The position numbers were made by a program, and so were the translations under genes. A stretch of 64,000 nucleotides of DNA from Pseudomonadota bacterium (lineage in GTDB: Bacteria > Bdellovibrionota > Bacteriovoracia > Bacteriovoracales > Bacteriovoracaceae), in NCBI GenBank assembly GCA_027488375.1, contig JAIYBW010000002.1, positions 310,001 to 374,000 on the forward strand, read 5' to 3'. Of the stretch, positions 55,541 to 64,000 are shown piece after piece. Position 1 is the first letter of the stretch. Each line of letters starts with the position of its first letter. The notes below the pieces were generated by a model. The model made no database searches and had not been told where the DNA came from. It was given only the letters and a program-made list of their open reading frames with translations.

Positions 55541-55721
55541 TTCAAACAAGTCTAAACGATCTAGTCTCACAGGCAATATAGGGGCAATATTGTTGCCTCT
55601 ACCACCTTGATGATTTCAAAGATTCAATAACTTAAAATTAACAAATAAGTGAACAAGCTGCGTCTTTACGGCCTCATCAAAGAAACCAAAACAGTCAACT
55701 AGCTTCTTATGCTAAAATTAA

Positions 55722-56252
55722 ATGATGTTTAGACTCTTGATTATTTTGCCATGCTTTTTCGTGATGTTTCAACCTTTAAACGCAAAAGTTGATCCACCTA
55801 ATTACAATTTTAGCCTAAATACTCTTGAAGAATTTTATCCTGATAAAAATTTAGATGATCTTATTAAAAAATATGGAAAGCCTGAAGTCTTGAGTAAGCA
55901 AGGTCAAACTGAAACGATGAGATTCTATGTTGAACATATTCGATATAAATTTCCTGTGCTCGTACAAACTCAGCAAGGAAAAATTTTAGACGTTTTTGCC
56001 AAACTCCCAAGCTATTTTTTGCATGATATTTTTTTTCAATCTCTTGTTAATAGAATAGGTAAACAAAATATATTCAAAAAATATCTAGAAGAAGCTGTCT
56101 ATATTTGGGAAAAAGATAATCTTAAATATGTATACTCTGCAGCCTGTACAATTACCTGCTTTCCTTTATTTCTCACTATACATCCAATAAAACCTCTAAA
56201 AGGTTTTAAGCCTTTGGTTGAGACCATGAAAGAGGCTGTTCCAAGAAATTAA
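55722..56252 (+). CDS. Exported protein, unknown
   Basis: 176 residues; start at 55722, or the next ATG codon. A hydrophobic signal (LLIILPCFFVMFQPLNA) precedes a compact domain with L-D-D-L-I-K-K-Y-G-K-P-E-V-L, and a short C-terminal hydrophobic stretch (CTITCFPLFLTIHPI). No family recognised. Its stop overlaps the convergent lgt gene by 4 bases. Confidence 0.8.
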   Translation: MMFRLLIILPCFFVMFQPLNAKVDPPNYNFSLNTLEEFYPDKNLDDLIKKYGKPEVLSKQGQTETMRFYVEHIRYKFPVLVQTQQGKILDVFAKLPSYFLHDIFFQSLVNRIGKQNIFKKYLEEAVYIWEKDNLKYVYSAACTITCFPLFLTIHPIKPLKGFKPLVETMKEAVPRN

Positions 56253-57052
56253 TATGAACGTGGAATAAGTGGATTTCTAATGCCTATTTTTCGAGCAAAC
56301 ATCAGCATCACAAATGATCCAAGAATCATTACAAAACAAAGAATTTGCCCCATTGTAAAGAGACCAAAGTAATAACCAAGCTGAGAATCTGGCTCTCTAA
56401 AAAATTCAATTAAAAATCTAAAAACTCCATATCCAAGAAGAAAAACCGCACTCGCAACACCATAAAAACGCTGCCGCTTATGAACAGCAAAAAGGATAAT
56501 GAAAAGAACGACTCCTTCGAGTAAACCTTCATAGAGTTGAGAGGGATGACGCGGGAAAGGGCCACCTTCGGGAAAGACAATTCCAACCCAAGAACTTGTC
56601 ACTCGGCCGTAGAGCTCCCCATTGATAAAATTACCAAGCCTACCGAAGAGCAGTCCAGGTGTACCGGCGACGGCCATACAATCAGCAATTTGAAAAAAGT
56701 GCAGCTGATGCTTTCGAGCAAATCTCCAAGTGGCGAGACACATGCCAACAACAGCACCATGAAAGCTGAGACCACCTTTCCAAACTGAAAAAATATCCAA
56801 AAGATTTTCTGAGTAGTAATCCCAGTTATAGAAAAAAACGTAGAAAAGACGTGCGCCTAAAAACATTCCTATAATGAGGGATGTAATGTATTTATCAATT
56901 TCTTCTTTTCCTAAAGGCCAGAATTTTTTATTGGCGAGGTATTTAAGGATCAGGCCACCTACAACATAACCTATGACATACATTAAGCTATACCAACGTA
57001 CCTGGAGGGGTCCTAAAGATAAAATAACGGGGTCTATCCATGATTGATTCAT
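56249..57052 (-). CDS. lgt: Prolipoprotein diacylglyceryl transferase
   Basis: 267 residues with about seven membrane helices. It contains the Lgt signature GRLGNFINGELYGR and the conserved His segment (FHGAVVGM). It attaches diacylglycerol to lipobox cysteines, as needed for the lipoproteins at 10154, 17033, 41157 and 53993. Confidence 0.97.
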   Translation of the reverse strand: MNQSWIDPVILSLGPLQVRWYSLMYVIGYVVGGLILKYLANKKFWPLGKEEIDKYITSLIIGMFLGARLFYVFFYNWDYYSENLLDIFSVWKGGLSFHGAVVGMCLATWRFARKHQLHFFQIADCMAVAGTPGLLFGRLGNFINGELYGRVTSSWVGIVFPEGGPFPRHPSQLYEGLLEGVVLFIILFAVHKRQRFYGVASAVFLLGYGVFRFLIEFFREPDSQLGYYFGLFTMGQILCFVMILGSFVMLMFARKIGIRNPLIPRSY

Positions 57053-57087
57053 GATTTAAGTTTATCGGACTATCTTAGTGAAGACAA

Positions 57088-57873
57088 CTACAGATTCACA
57101 GAAGATTCAGAAACGGCATAGCTGCCAGAAGCTTGAACACTCAACTCGTAAATAGACTTCTTCATCGATTGTGTGATCCCCTGAAAACTTAATAAACAGG
57201 TTGAAACGCTTAAAAAACTTATAATTTCTTCCCGCGACATTTGTCCTGGAATGAAATAATCTTTATCTTTTCTTAAAATTTTTAGCTGAGAATTTAATTT
57301 CATTTCTCCAGCATTCGAAAAAATAACTTTTTTATTCCAATCAATAAAGACAGATTCACCAAAAGACTGAGCCTGCTTCATGACAACGACTTTATCATCC
57401 TTAGTCGTGCCCCAGTAACTTAAGACTCCTTGCTCGGCCAAAGCAAGAGTGAGGAAACGTACTAATATAATTCTAACTCCTACCATTTGATCAGTCTGAG
57501 AAATTTCTGAACAGAGAGCAAGGTCCCAGAGGGGTTTACGATTTGGCATCGCCATCATTCCAACTTTTCGATAGGTATAAACAGGTGTACCAAGTTGTAG
57601 AGATAAACTCTCAGAACCGTATTTATCCAGAAGGTCAGTTCCAATAAGTTGTTGATTGAGGCGAGTTGATGCAAATTGAACGGTAAGTATTCTTGTTTGA
57701 GGACGCTCTAATGAAATTTTTTTTGATTCTTTCTCGTCAAGCTCCTGAAAACCGAGCTCCTTGAAGAGATGTGAGAACTTCGGAGTAAGTTCATCCTGCC
57801 TAAATCGCAAATACACAGGGTAATCTAAGTTCTTTCTAAATTGAAAATAGGACCATTTGATTTGAGTTTCCAT
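57088..57873 (-). CDS. Hypothetical protein
   Basis: 261 residues, no signal peptide. A strong AGGAG ribosome site precedes the ATG. It is predicted mixed alpha/beta; the N-terminal part YPVYLRFRQDELTPKFSHLF is basic and the C-terminus is Ser-rich. No family recognised. It is divergent from the aminotransferase fusion, with 186 bases between starts. Confidence 0.78.
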   Translation of the reverse strand: METQIKWSYFQFRKNLDYPVYLRFRQDELTPKFSHLFKELGFQELDEKESKKISLERPQTRILTVQFASTRLNQQLIGTDLLDKYGSESLSLQLGTPVYTYRKVGMMAMPNRKPLWDLALCSEISQTDQMVGVRIILVRFLTLALAEQGVLSYWGTTKDDKVVVMKQAQSFGESVFIDWNKKVIFSNAGEMKLNSQLKILRKDKDYFIPGQMSREEIISFLSVSTCLLSFQGITQSMKKSIYELSVQASGSYAVSESSVNL

Positions 57874-58059
57874 ACAATTCTCCTAAATCTCTTTTCGGAA
57901 ACTCTCGGAAAAAGTGAAATGCACCCTTAATAACTGAGAAGATTACGCGCCCTTTTATCGAATCACTTAGAAGTAGATAGTTAGTGTCAATTTTTTTAGC
58001 AGATGGGCAAGAAATACAGTGAAAAAATAACCGCAAATCTGAGTATGATAATATAGGGT

Positions 58060-60984
58060 ATGAGCAGACAAATTCAGAAAAATCATAAAATTTTCTCTCC
58101 TTGTAATGAGCAATCTGAAGCCGATAATTATCGAGATTTTACACGACCTTTAACGGCCAAACTGCTTGAAGCTATGAACCTCGCGAAAAATTATGTGAGA
58201 GGAGAAGGTGATTACCTCTATTACGAAAACAAACAAAAAATTCAAAAAGTACTTGATCTCACAGGTGGATACGGGGCAAATCTTCTTGGACATAGAAACC
58301 CAAAAATCCTAGGTATCATTAATGAATGGGCGCTGGCTGGTTCTCCATCAATGACCCAAGGAAGTTCTCGTCAAAAGTCTGGAGAACTCGCTAAGAAAAT
58401 CTCATCTATTCTCCAAACCGAGACTGGCGAGGGACCATGGATGACTCATCTTTCAAATTCGGGAGCAGAAGCCGTTGAAGCTGCCATGAAACACTGTCTC
58501 ATTCATTTTAAGCACAAACTTATCGATTTAAATCTTGAAATTGAAAAAGAAATAAATGAGTCACTTCTTTGGGCAAGAAGTCTTTCTCATTCAGATCAAA
58601 GAAAAATTCTCCTGCGCCTAAAAACTCAGATTATTGATCAGTATGATACACTTAATTTTTCCAGTGAAAGAAAATCCTATCTCTTACATCAACTGGCCAA
58701 TACTCAAGATATTGACCAGCTAGGCCAACTTTTTAGAGAAATAAATGCTCTTCAAATGAATCAGAGACCTAAATTTATAGCCTTAAAAAAAGCTTATCAC
58801 GGCAAAACTCTTGGTTCACTTTCTTTAACGAGCAATGAAGATTTCCGTCAGGACTTTTTTCTTTCTGATGAATTTAATACTCAGACAATTTTTGTTTCTG
58901 CCTTTGATGACTTCAATGTAGTCCATGAAGAAATTCAATCAACACAGCAAGATCTTTTATTTTTAAATTTAAATAATCAGGATATTTCAATTGCGAAAGA
59001 TTCATTCGCACTTATTGCAGGTGCTTTTGTTGAACCGATTCAAGGTGAAGCAGGGGTTTTAGAAGTCCCAGGTGCTATGCTTTCATTTCTTAAGAAATAT
59101 TCAATCGAAGAAAACTTTTTATTAGTCTTTGATGAAATTCAGTCTGGAATGTTCCGAACTGGTTTTTTAGCAGCTGGCCAACATTCAAAAATCACGGCAG
59201 ATATTTATACATTCGCTAAGTCTTTAGGTGCAGGTGTCGCTAAAATTGCAGCCACAACCATTATCCGTCGTAAGTATATTGAAGACTTTGGCTTACTTCA
59301 TACATCAACCTTCGCTGAAGACGATTTCTCATCACTAATTGCGCTTGAAGTTTTTACTATTATTGAATCCGATGGATCTCCTTTACCATCGGGCATGGAA
59401 GCAGCTCAATATCTTGAAGCGAGGCTTGAATATTTAAAATCTCAATTTCCTGAAATACTAAAAGATTCAAGAGGAAAAGGTTTACTAAGAGCAATAGAAT
59501 TTAATAAAAATATTTTTAAAGATATGGGTTTTGAATTTAAAGTGATTTGTGACTCGAAAATGCAAGGATATCTTATTGCATCCTCATTACTGAATCATGA
59601 AAATCTAAGAATGAATCCATCTCTTTCAAATAATTTGACGCTAAGAATTCAGCCAAGTCTTTATTTTGATCTGATTAAAGTTGAACAACTTATCGCGGGC
59701 CTGACAAATCTGTGTCAAGCAATACAAAACAAGAATGTAAAATATTTTCTTTCTGCCATTTATCCAGAACAAAGTGTTCAAAATGAACCAACTGCCCGTC
59801 TTAGTGATTCTCCTCACCTCGGGGAAAGACCACTTTCCGTTTTTTTATGCCACATGATTAACGAAGCCCATCTCGGTCAAGTCACTCAAGCACTCAAGGA
59901 ACTTCCTCATTCAAAACTAGGAGAAAAACTTCGTCTCACAAAAGATATTGCTGAATTTGAAATATATCATCATCAAGTTCTTAAAGATAATAAGGGTCAG
60001 GAGATGGATGTTGTCATGCTGGGCATTCCACTGACTTCTGAAGATTTGAAAAAATCTTTTACTTCTCGACAAAAATATCAAGTGGTCCAGAAAGTTCAAC
60101 GGGCCATCGATTATGCTAAAGAATTAGGGGCTTCAACGGTAGGACTTGGGCAGTTTACATCAATTGTATCCGGCAATGGTCTTTATCTTAACCCACGTGG
60201 GATGAACTTAACGACAGGTAATGCGTATACCATCTCACTCACAATTCAATCTGCGCTTAGATCAGTTAAAGAAAAAGGTAAAGACTTAGGTCAATCTACA
60301 GTTGCCTTAATCGGTGCAGCTGGAAATATCATGTCTGTTGCTACTTCCTTAATGGCAGAAAAGGTCGGCAAAGTCATCCTCATCCATCACTCAGGAATTG
60401 AGGCCAGTTTTAAATACCAAGAATCTGTAAGAAGAATCCTCAAAGAAATTTCAAATTCATCGGCCAACACCATAATAGTAAACACGATTAAGAAATATTA
60501 TGGAGAAAATCTCGATCTTATCAAATTTCTTAACAGGCCAGAAATCCAAGATGTTTTTCAAGCAAGCAGTGACCTCAATATCCTGAGAGAAGCAGATATC
60601 GTTTTGAGTGGCACAAGTGCATCAAGTGGATTTCTAACTCTTGATCTTTTCAAGCAAAATGCAGTCATTGTTGATATTGCAGTTCCACCAACTATTAAAA
60701 AAGAACTTCTCGACAAGCTCATTACAGATAGAGCAGATTTAACTTATCACCTTGGCGGCATTGCTGAGCTCCCACAAGAGCAATATCTCAACTTCTTTTT
60801 GCTCCCTCTTGCTCCTGGTGAGAGTTTTGCCTGTATGGCCGAAACATTCACCATTGGATTTAGTGGAAAGAAAAATGTTCTCAATATTGGTGATTTATCA
60901 AAAAACGCAGTTCTTGAAATTGAAACGCTTGCCAACGAGTTTGGTTTCAACCTTGGAAAATGCAAAACACGATCTTCACTCTAA
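58060..60984 (+). CDS. Class III aminotransferase fused to acyl-ACP-reductase-like domain
   Basis: 974 residues. The N-terminal part (about 25-560) is a class III PLP aminotransferase: Asp358 in LVFDEIQSG contacts the PLP ring, and Lys387 in TFAKSLGAG is the Schiff-base lysine. Between AEAVEAAMK and KFIALKKAYHGKT lies an insertion of about 75 helical residues not usual in the family. The C-terminal part (about 588-974) resembles cyanobacterial long-chain acyl-ACP reductase (AAR): GLGQFTSIV, TTGNAYT, a nucleotide loop VALIGAAGNI, and ESFACMAE, whose Cys925 corresponds to the acyl-accepting Cys. Together the activities would make a primary amine from an acyl thioester via an aldehyde. The 3' end overlaps the GNAT gene by 9 bases. 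Roles are from family knowledge; the combination is inference. Confidence 0.85.
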   Translation: MSRQIQKNHKIFSPCNEQSEADNYRDFTRPLTAKLLEAMNLAKNYVRGEGDYLYYENKQKIQKVLDLTGGYGANLLGHRNPKILGIINEWALAGSPSMTQGSSRQKSGELAKKISSILQTETGEGPWMTHLSNSGAEAVEAAMKHCLIHFKHKLIDLNLEIEKEINESLLWARSLSHSDQRKILLRLKTQIIDQYDTLNFSSERKSYLLHQLANTQDIDQLGQLFREINALQMNQRPKFIALKKAYHGKTLGSLSLTSNEDFRQDFFLSDEFNTQTIFVSAFDDFNVVHEEIQSTQQDLLFLNLNNQDISIAKDSFALIAGAFVEPIQGEAGVLEVPGAMLSFLKKYSIEENFLLVFDEIQSGMFRTGFLAAGQHSKITADIYTFAKSLGAGVAKIAATTIIRRKYIEDFGLLHTSTFAEDDFSSLIALEVFTIIESDGSPLPSGMEAAQYLEARLEYLKSQFPEILKDSRGKGLLRAIEFNKNIFKDMGFEFKVICDSKMQGYLIASSLLNHENLRMNPSLSNNLTLRIQPSLYFDLIKVEQLIAGLTNLCQAIQNKNVKYFLSAIYPEQSVQNEPTARLSDSPHLGERPLSVFLCHMINEAHLGQVTQALKELPHSKLGEKLRLTKDIAEFEIYHHQVLKDNKGQEMDVVMLGIPLTSEDLKKSFTSRQKYQVVQKVQRAIDYAKELGASTVGLGQFTSIVSGNGLYLNPRGMNLTTGNAYTISLTIQSALRSVKEKGKDLGQSTVALIGAAGNIMSVATSLMAEKVGKVILIHHSGIEASFKYQESVRRILKEISNSSANTIIVNTIKKYYGENLDLIKFLNRPEIQDVFQASSDLNILREADIVLSGTSASSGFLTLDLFKQNAVIVDIAVPPTIKKELLDKLITDRADLTYHLGGIAELPQEQYLNFFLLPLAPGESFACMAETFTIGFSGKKNVLNIGDLSKNAVLEIETLANEFGFNLGKCKTRSSL

Positions 60985-62094
60985 TTTTTTACCATAAAGA
61001 ACATATTGAGCATAATGTGTTAGTAGTTCAGGATCAATAGGCCGACGAGAGGGAGATTCTGGACTCTGATAACAAATCAGAGTGCGCCGACAAAGAAGAA
61101 CAGGTAGACTTAATTTTTTAGAAAGTTTAACCATCAATCCTTTAATTTCTTCTCCTTCAGGAGCTGTGACTTTGCCCATATAAGGAATAAGAAAGGTCTT
61201 AAAATTTAATCTTAACCTGATGAACAAACAAATTTTCTGCCAATTATTTAAGGGCTGACCTTTAATTGACCGAAGCAAGTGAAGTGGGTCTGGGTAGTTA
61301 ATACTAAATCCGACAGGGACTCCCTTAAATTCAACAATAAATGAAGTGAGTGGATGAATGATATATTTAAAATCATCATAAATAAGCTTAAACTGCTCAA
61401 AAGAGATTGGGTCAAACTCAGGCATTTCCTTAAAAGAATTTATAAATAAATCAAAAACAATTCTTAATTCTTCATCCCATTTTTTTAAATTAACAGATCG
61501 TATTTTAACAGCATGATCATGAGCAAGTTTACGTTTCTCTCGTTTTTTTCTTTTTTTTAAAAAATTAATAAAAGAAGAGTATCTCTTCAAAAGATAGGTA
61601 TCCCAAGTCCCAATGACATCAAACCCAGATGAGACAAAAAGTTCATGATAATAAGCGGGGTAAATGGGTTCTCCAAAATAAGCAGGCCCTGAAGAAAAAG
61701 ATTGTATTCGATAGCGGATAAAAAAATTAACATCAATTGGTGTCTTTAACTCGAAAAACCCTTTATTTCTGGAAAAAGATTCGATTTCCTTTACAAGAAA
61801 TAAGGCGACATCCTTGTTATTAATCCAGTCAATGAATCCAATATGTCCAACTTTTGAGGTTTTCCTCCAACTCAGAATTGCTTGAGCAACCAATATTTCT
61901 TCATGATAAATAAAAAAACCTACCCACTGATAATCATCAGAAAAAGCAGAATCTGGATGAAGTATTTTTTTATAGTCTTTGATATCTTCAGGTAGAAATG
62001 TGGGCAAGTGATTTTGCATTTTTTTCTTAAAATCAATCAGTTCCCTAATTTTTCCCTCATCCCATTTATCAATTTTTTGTAATCTTAAATTCAT
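60976..62094 (-). CDS. Large GNAT-like acyltransferase
   Basis: 372 residues, about twice the length of a single GNAT domain. The N-terminal half holds a GNAT-like fold (strands around WVGFFIYHEEILVAQAILSW) and the second half another (SFIVEFKGVPVGFSINYPD). A basic patch K-R-K-K-R-E-K-R-K lies between them. It overlaps the upstream dikinase-like gene by 4 bases (ATGA), so the two are coupled. Substrate unknown; transfer of an acyl group to an amine is the family expectation. Confidence 0.72.
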   Translation of the reverse strand: MNLRLQKIDKWDEGKIRELIDFKKKMQNHLPTFLPEDIKDYKKILHPDSAFSDDYQWVGFFIYHEEILVAQAILSWRKTSKVGHIGFIDWINNKDVALFLVKEIESFSRNKGFFELKTPIDVNFFIRYRIQSFSSGPAYFGEPIYPAYYHELFVSSGFDVIGTWDTYLLKRYSSFINFLKKRKKREKRKLAHDHAVKIRSVNLKKWDEELRIVFDLFINSFKEMPEFDPISFEQFKLIYDDFKYIIHPLTSFIVEFKGVPVGFSINYPDPLHLLRSIKGQPLNNWQKICLFIRLRLNFKTFLIPYMGKVTAPEGEEIKGLMVKLSKKLSLPVLLCRRTLICYQSPESPSRRPIDPELLTHYAQYVLYGKKLE

Positions 62095-64000
62095 AAAACT
62101 TCTATTCTACCCGTTCTACCATCAATTCGGATGTGATCACCTGTTTTTAATAATCTGGTAGCCTCCTTAACTCCTACAATGGTTGGAAGCCCTAATTCTC
62201 TACCAATGATTGCCGTATGGGATAAAAGTGAGCCTTTTTCCGATACTAAGCCTTGGCTTTGAGACATTATATAAACCCAAGCGGGATCAGTGTTTTTTGT
62301 TACAAGTATAAATTTTTTAAAATCATATTTAAAAATATCTTGAGGTGAATCAAGGACAAGGGCAACACCACTTGCCTCCCCCGGAGAAACACCTAGCCCC
62401 TTAAATTCACATAAAATATTGACTCCCCAGTTCTGATGAAAAGCTTGGGCTTCAGATTCAACTGTAATGAGAAACTCCGGATAATGAGTTATTTTCGATT
62501 TCCAATCTCGAGTTCTCATAAGATGTAGGATTTCATCTTGAGACATTTCGTCCTTCGCAAAAGAAAACCATTCTTCATGGTTAATTGAAAAAAAATCTCT
62601 TAGTTCAATATCTTTGAATCCTGAAGACTCACTTTTTAACTGATGGGCCAATTTAATGATCAGTTCTCTGTATAGTTGATAGAATCGACCACGCCAAAGG
62701 CGAGAACTTTCCCTATATTCAATACATTCCTTTGTGAATCTGAGAATCCATCTTTCAAAAGAAGAAAAATTTATGTCATAAAGCTCACTTCGAATAACCG
62801 TTGATCGATTAAAATGACTTTCAAACTTACGGCTCCATTTCATGAGCTCTTGCAGGATCTTAGGGGCATTTTTAAGGGGCAGACTTTCTAATTTTAATTC
62901 TTCAAATGAACGATCACCATATTCGTTTAAAAAACGTTGAACTTTTTTAACTTCTTCCCCGTAGTCTTTTTCATTCAGCTTTAAAAATAGTTCATCATAC
63001 GGATTTAGGCTTTTTGGAACTTCAATTGATATAAAAATGTCAATGAACTCATGACTCAAATCACCGATTAATTTTTGAAACTCCTCAAGTGGCTTGACTG
63101 AATCAACATTCTTATCGGTTTTTAAGATTTCAACTAAGAGATGTTGAGGAAGACTCCTCTTTAATAGAGATTTCTCAAGAACGCTGAGTCCAATCATGAT
63201 GAAAAAGTCATTAATTATGGTTAGACCAAAATTCATTTTTCGATTTAAGAGCTGAGTTAGGTAGAGAATTGTTTGTCTTGAGGAAGCCAGATTGCTTGTC
63301 TCTATTTTGATTTCCTCAATTTTCAATTTAAAAGAAGACATGAGGTCGGGAAAAATTTTGTTTCTTAATGCTGCAATCTTGAAAAAATGGAACGCTGTTA
63401 ATAAATTATCAAAAAAGTTACCTTGCGTTTCATGATAAGGGACATCAATATTCTCTATTTTTCCACCAATCATCTTATGCCAGTTTTTGATATTATTTTC
63501 TCCACCAGGAGAGGCCCTTAGAGCTGCATAATAATGCTCTAAATTATAGTACAGATGAGAATCAATACATGATATGAGACTCTTGGTGTGAGGTTTTAAT
63601 TTCTCTATCCTTTCAGGCCTCATACCCAAATGTTCAGCAGACTCCAAAAAGACATTTTCGTAAGCTTTTTGAACAAATCTTGCAGTTAATGGGCTCACCA
63701 CACCCGGATATGATTCTGAGAGATTAGTGTCGGCATAAAATCCCAAAGCTTCAAAAGGCCTGGTAATTGGCCTGATTTGAAAAATATAAAGTTTATTCTT
63801 ATAAAATCCCCATTCGATATCTGAAGGACAGGCCATTTTAATTTCAAGTTTAAGCCCCTGTTGATAGAGCTGATTTATTTCGGAAGAATCAAGGACTTCG
63901 CCACCCTGCCTCGCTTGAATTTCTCCCATCCGATTTAATATAATATGGTCTATGTCTGCGTGCCCAGAAACGACTCCCTCCCCCATCCCAAAAGCGGCAT
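62091..64000 (-). CDS. PEP-synthase/rifampin-phosphotransferase-like dikinase, N-terminus outside window
   Basis: The reading frame stays open to base 64000 and the start lies beyond it. The visible part begins inside the nucleotide-binding domain (AAFGMGEGVVSGHADIDH) and QIRPITRP ends that domain. A roughly 430-residue helical middle follows, and then a phosphohistidine domain (GLVSEKGSLLSHTAIIGREL, His encoded at 62217-62219) at the extreme C-terminus. There is no PEP/pyruvate barrel after the His domain. That order (ATP, middle, His) matches rifampin phosphotransferase rather than PEP synthase, where the barrel follows. It would phosphorylate a small-molecule acceptor bound by the middle domain; the acceptor is unknown. 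Confidence 0.85.
   Translation of the reverse strand, partial: AAFGMGEGVVSGHADIDHIILNRMGEIQARQGGEVLDSSEINQLYQQGLKLEIKMACPSDIEWGFYKNKLYIFQIRPITRPFEALGFYADTNLSESYPGVVSPLTARFVQKAYENVFLESAEHLGMRPERIEKLKPHTKSLISCIDSHLYYNLEHYYAALRASPGGENNIKNWHKMIGGKIENIDVPYHETQGNFFDNLLTAFHFFKIAALRNKIFPDLMSSFKLKIEEIKIETSNLASSRQTILYLTQLLNRKMNFGLTIINDFFIMIGLSVLEKSLLKRSLPQHLLVEILKTDKNVDSVKPLEEFQKLIGDLSHEFIDIFISIEVPKSLNPYDELFLKLNEKDYGEEVKKVQRFLNEYGDRSFEELKLESLPLKNAPKILQELMKWSRKFESHFNRSTVIRSELYDINFSSFERWILRFTKECIEYRESSRLWRGRFYQLYRELIIKLAHQLKSESSGFKDIELRDFFSINHEEWFSFAKDEMSQDEILHLMRTRDWKSKITHYPEFLITVESEAQAFHQNWGVNILCEFKGLGVSPGEASGVALVLDSPQDIFKYDFKKFILVTKNTDPAWVYIMSQSQGLVSEKGSLLSHTAIIGRELGLPTIVGVKEATRLLKTGDHIRIDGRTGRIEVL

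Noticed and set aside
55565..55600. GGCAA/TTGCC short repeats upstream of the lytic transglycosylase gene
   Set aside because: Five-base arms with no T-run; not a convincing terminator or operator.

Overview
The window is AT-rich, gene-dense bacterial chromosome from a motile Gram-negative (diderm) organism. It carries a flagellar basal-body/export operon, Mla-type lipid transport, LptF/G, Lgt, MsbA, a YejM/PbgA-like protein, several lipoproteins and several peptidoglycan enzymes. Gene order, base composition and the mix of cell-wall enzymes suggest Bdellovibrionota, most likely a Bacteriovorax/Peredibacter-like lineage. That placement is an inference from style, not a database match. I see no rRNA or tRNA gene, insertion sequence, prophage or CRISPR array. 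No gap without a gene exceeds about 220 bases. Several convergent gene pairs overlap at their 3' ends, so the genome is compact.

Layout. 1-9936 (minus): one long flagellar operon read as TPR protein, degenerate sigma-54-activator-like protein, flgB, flgC, fliE, fliF, fliG, fliH, fliI, fliJ (fliJ is cut by the window edge). 10154-12943 (plus): a lipoprotein leading mlaE-mlaF-mlaD. 13157-17025 (minus): a secreted protein, an orphan NtrC-type response regulator, a small membrane protein and metK. 17033-21177 (minus): a murein-linked group of serine hydrolase, mpl and a lipoprotein with a possible SleB-like domain. 21318-26145: a secreted protein, then ppdK and glyS. 26222-32827: an alpha/beta-hydrolase-like protein, msbA, gmhB (apparently with an ATT start), recO, a mini SF2 helicase, a BamE-like small protein, a NifU-like protein and a nitrilase-family amidase.

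32887-39935: a flippase-like membrane protein, a hypothetical protein, lepA, a HAMP/PAS protein without an output domain, and a KtrA/KtrB-type potassium transporter. 39979-49490: two m5U RNA methyltransferases of different subfamilies, a PilF-like/RodZ-like pair, an LptF/G permease, pepA, trmL, a DUF3095 cyclase-like protein and mtgA. 49441-57873 (mostly minus): a YejM/PbgA-like protein, two secreted putative beta-barrel proteins, hypothetical proteins, an MltD-like lytic transglycosylase and lgt.

58060-64000 is the most unusual part. A 974-residue protein fuses a class III PLP aminotransferase to a domain resembling cyanobacterial long-chain acyl-ACP reductase, with its catalytic Cys retained. 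Facing it is a two-gene minus-strand operon of a large GNAT-like protein and a dikinase arranged like rifampin phosphotransferase, with its phosphohistidine domain at the very C-terminus. Together they suggest an undescribed route from acyl thioester to aldehyde to amine, followed by acylation and/or phosphorylation, that is, an amino-lipid or alkylamine product. The functional linkage is inference.
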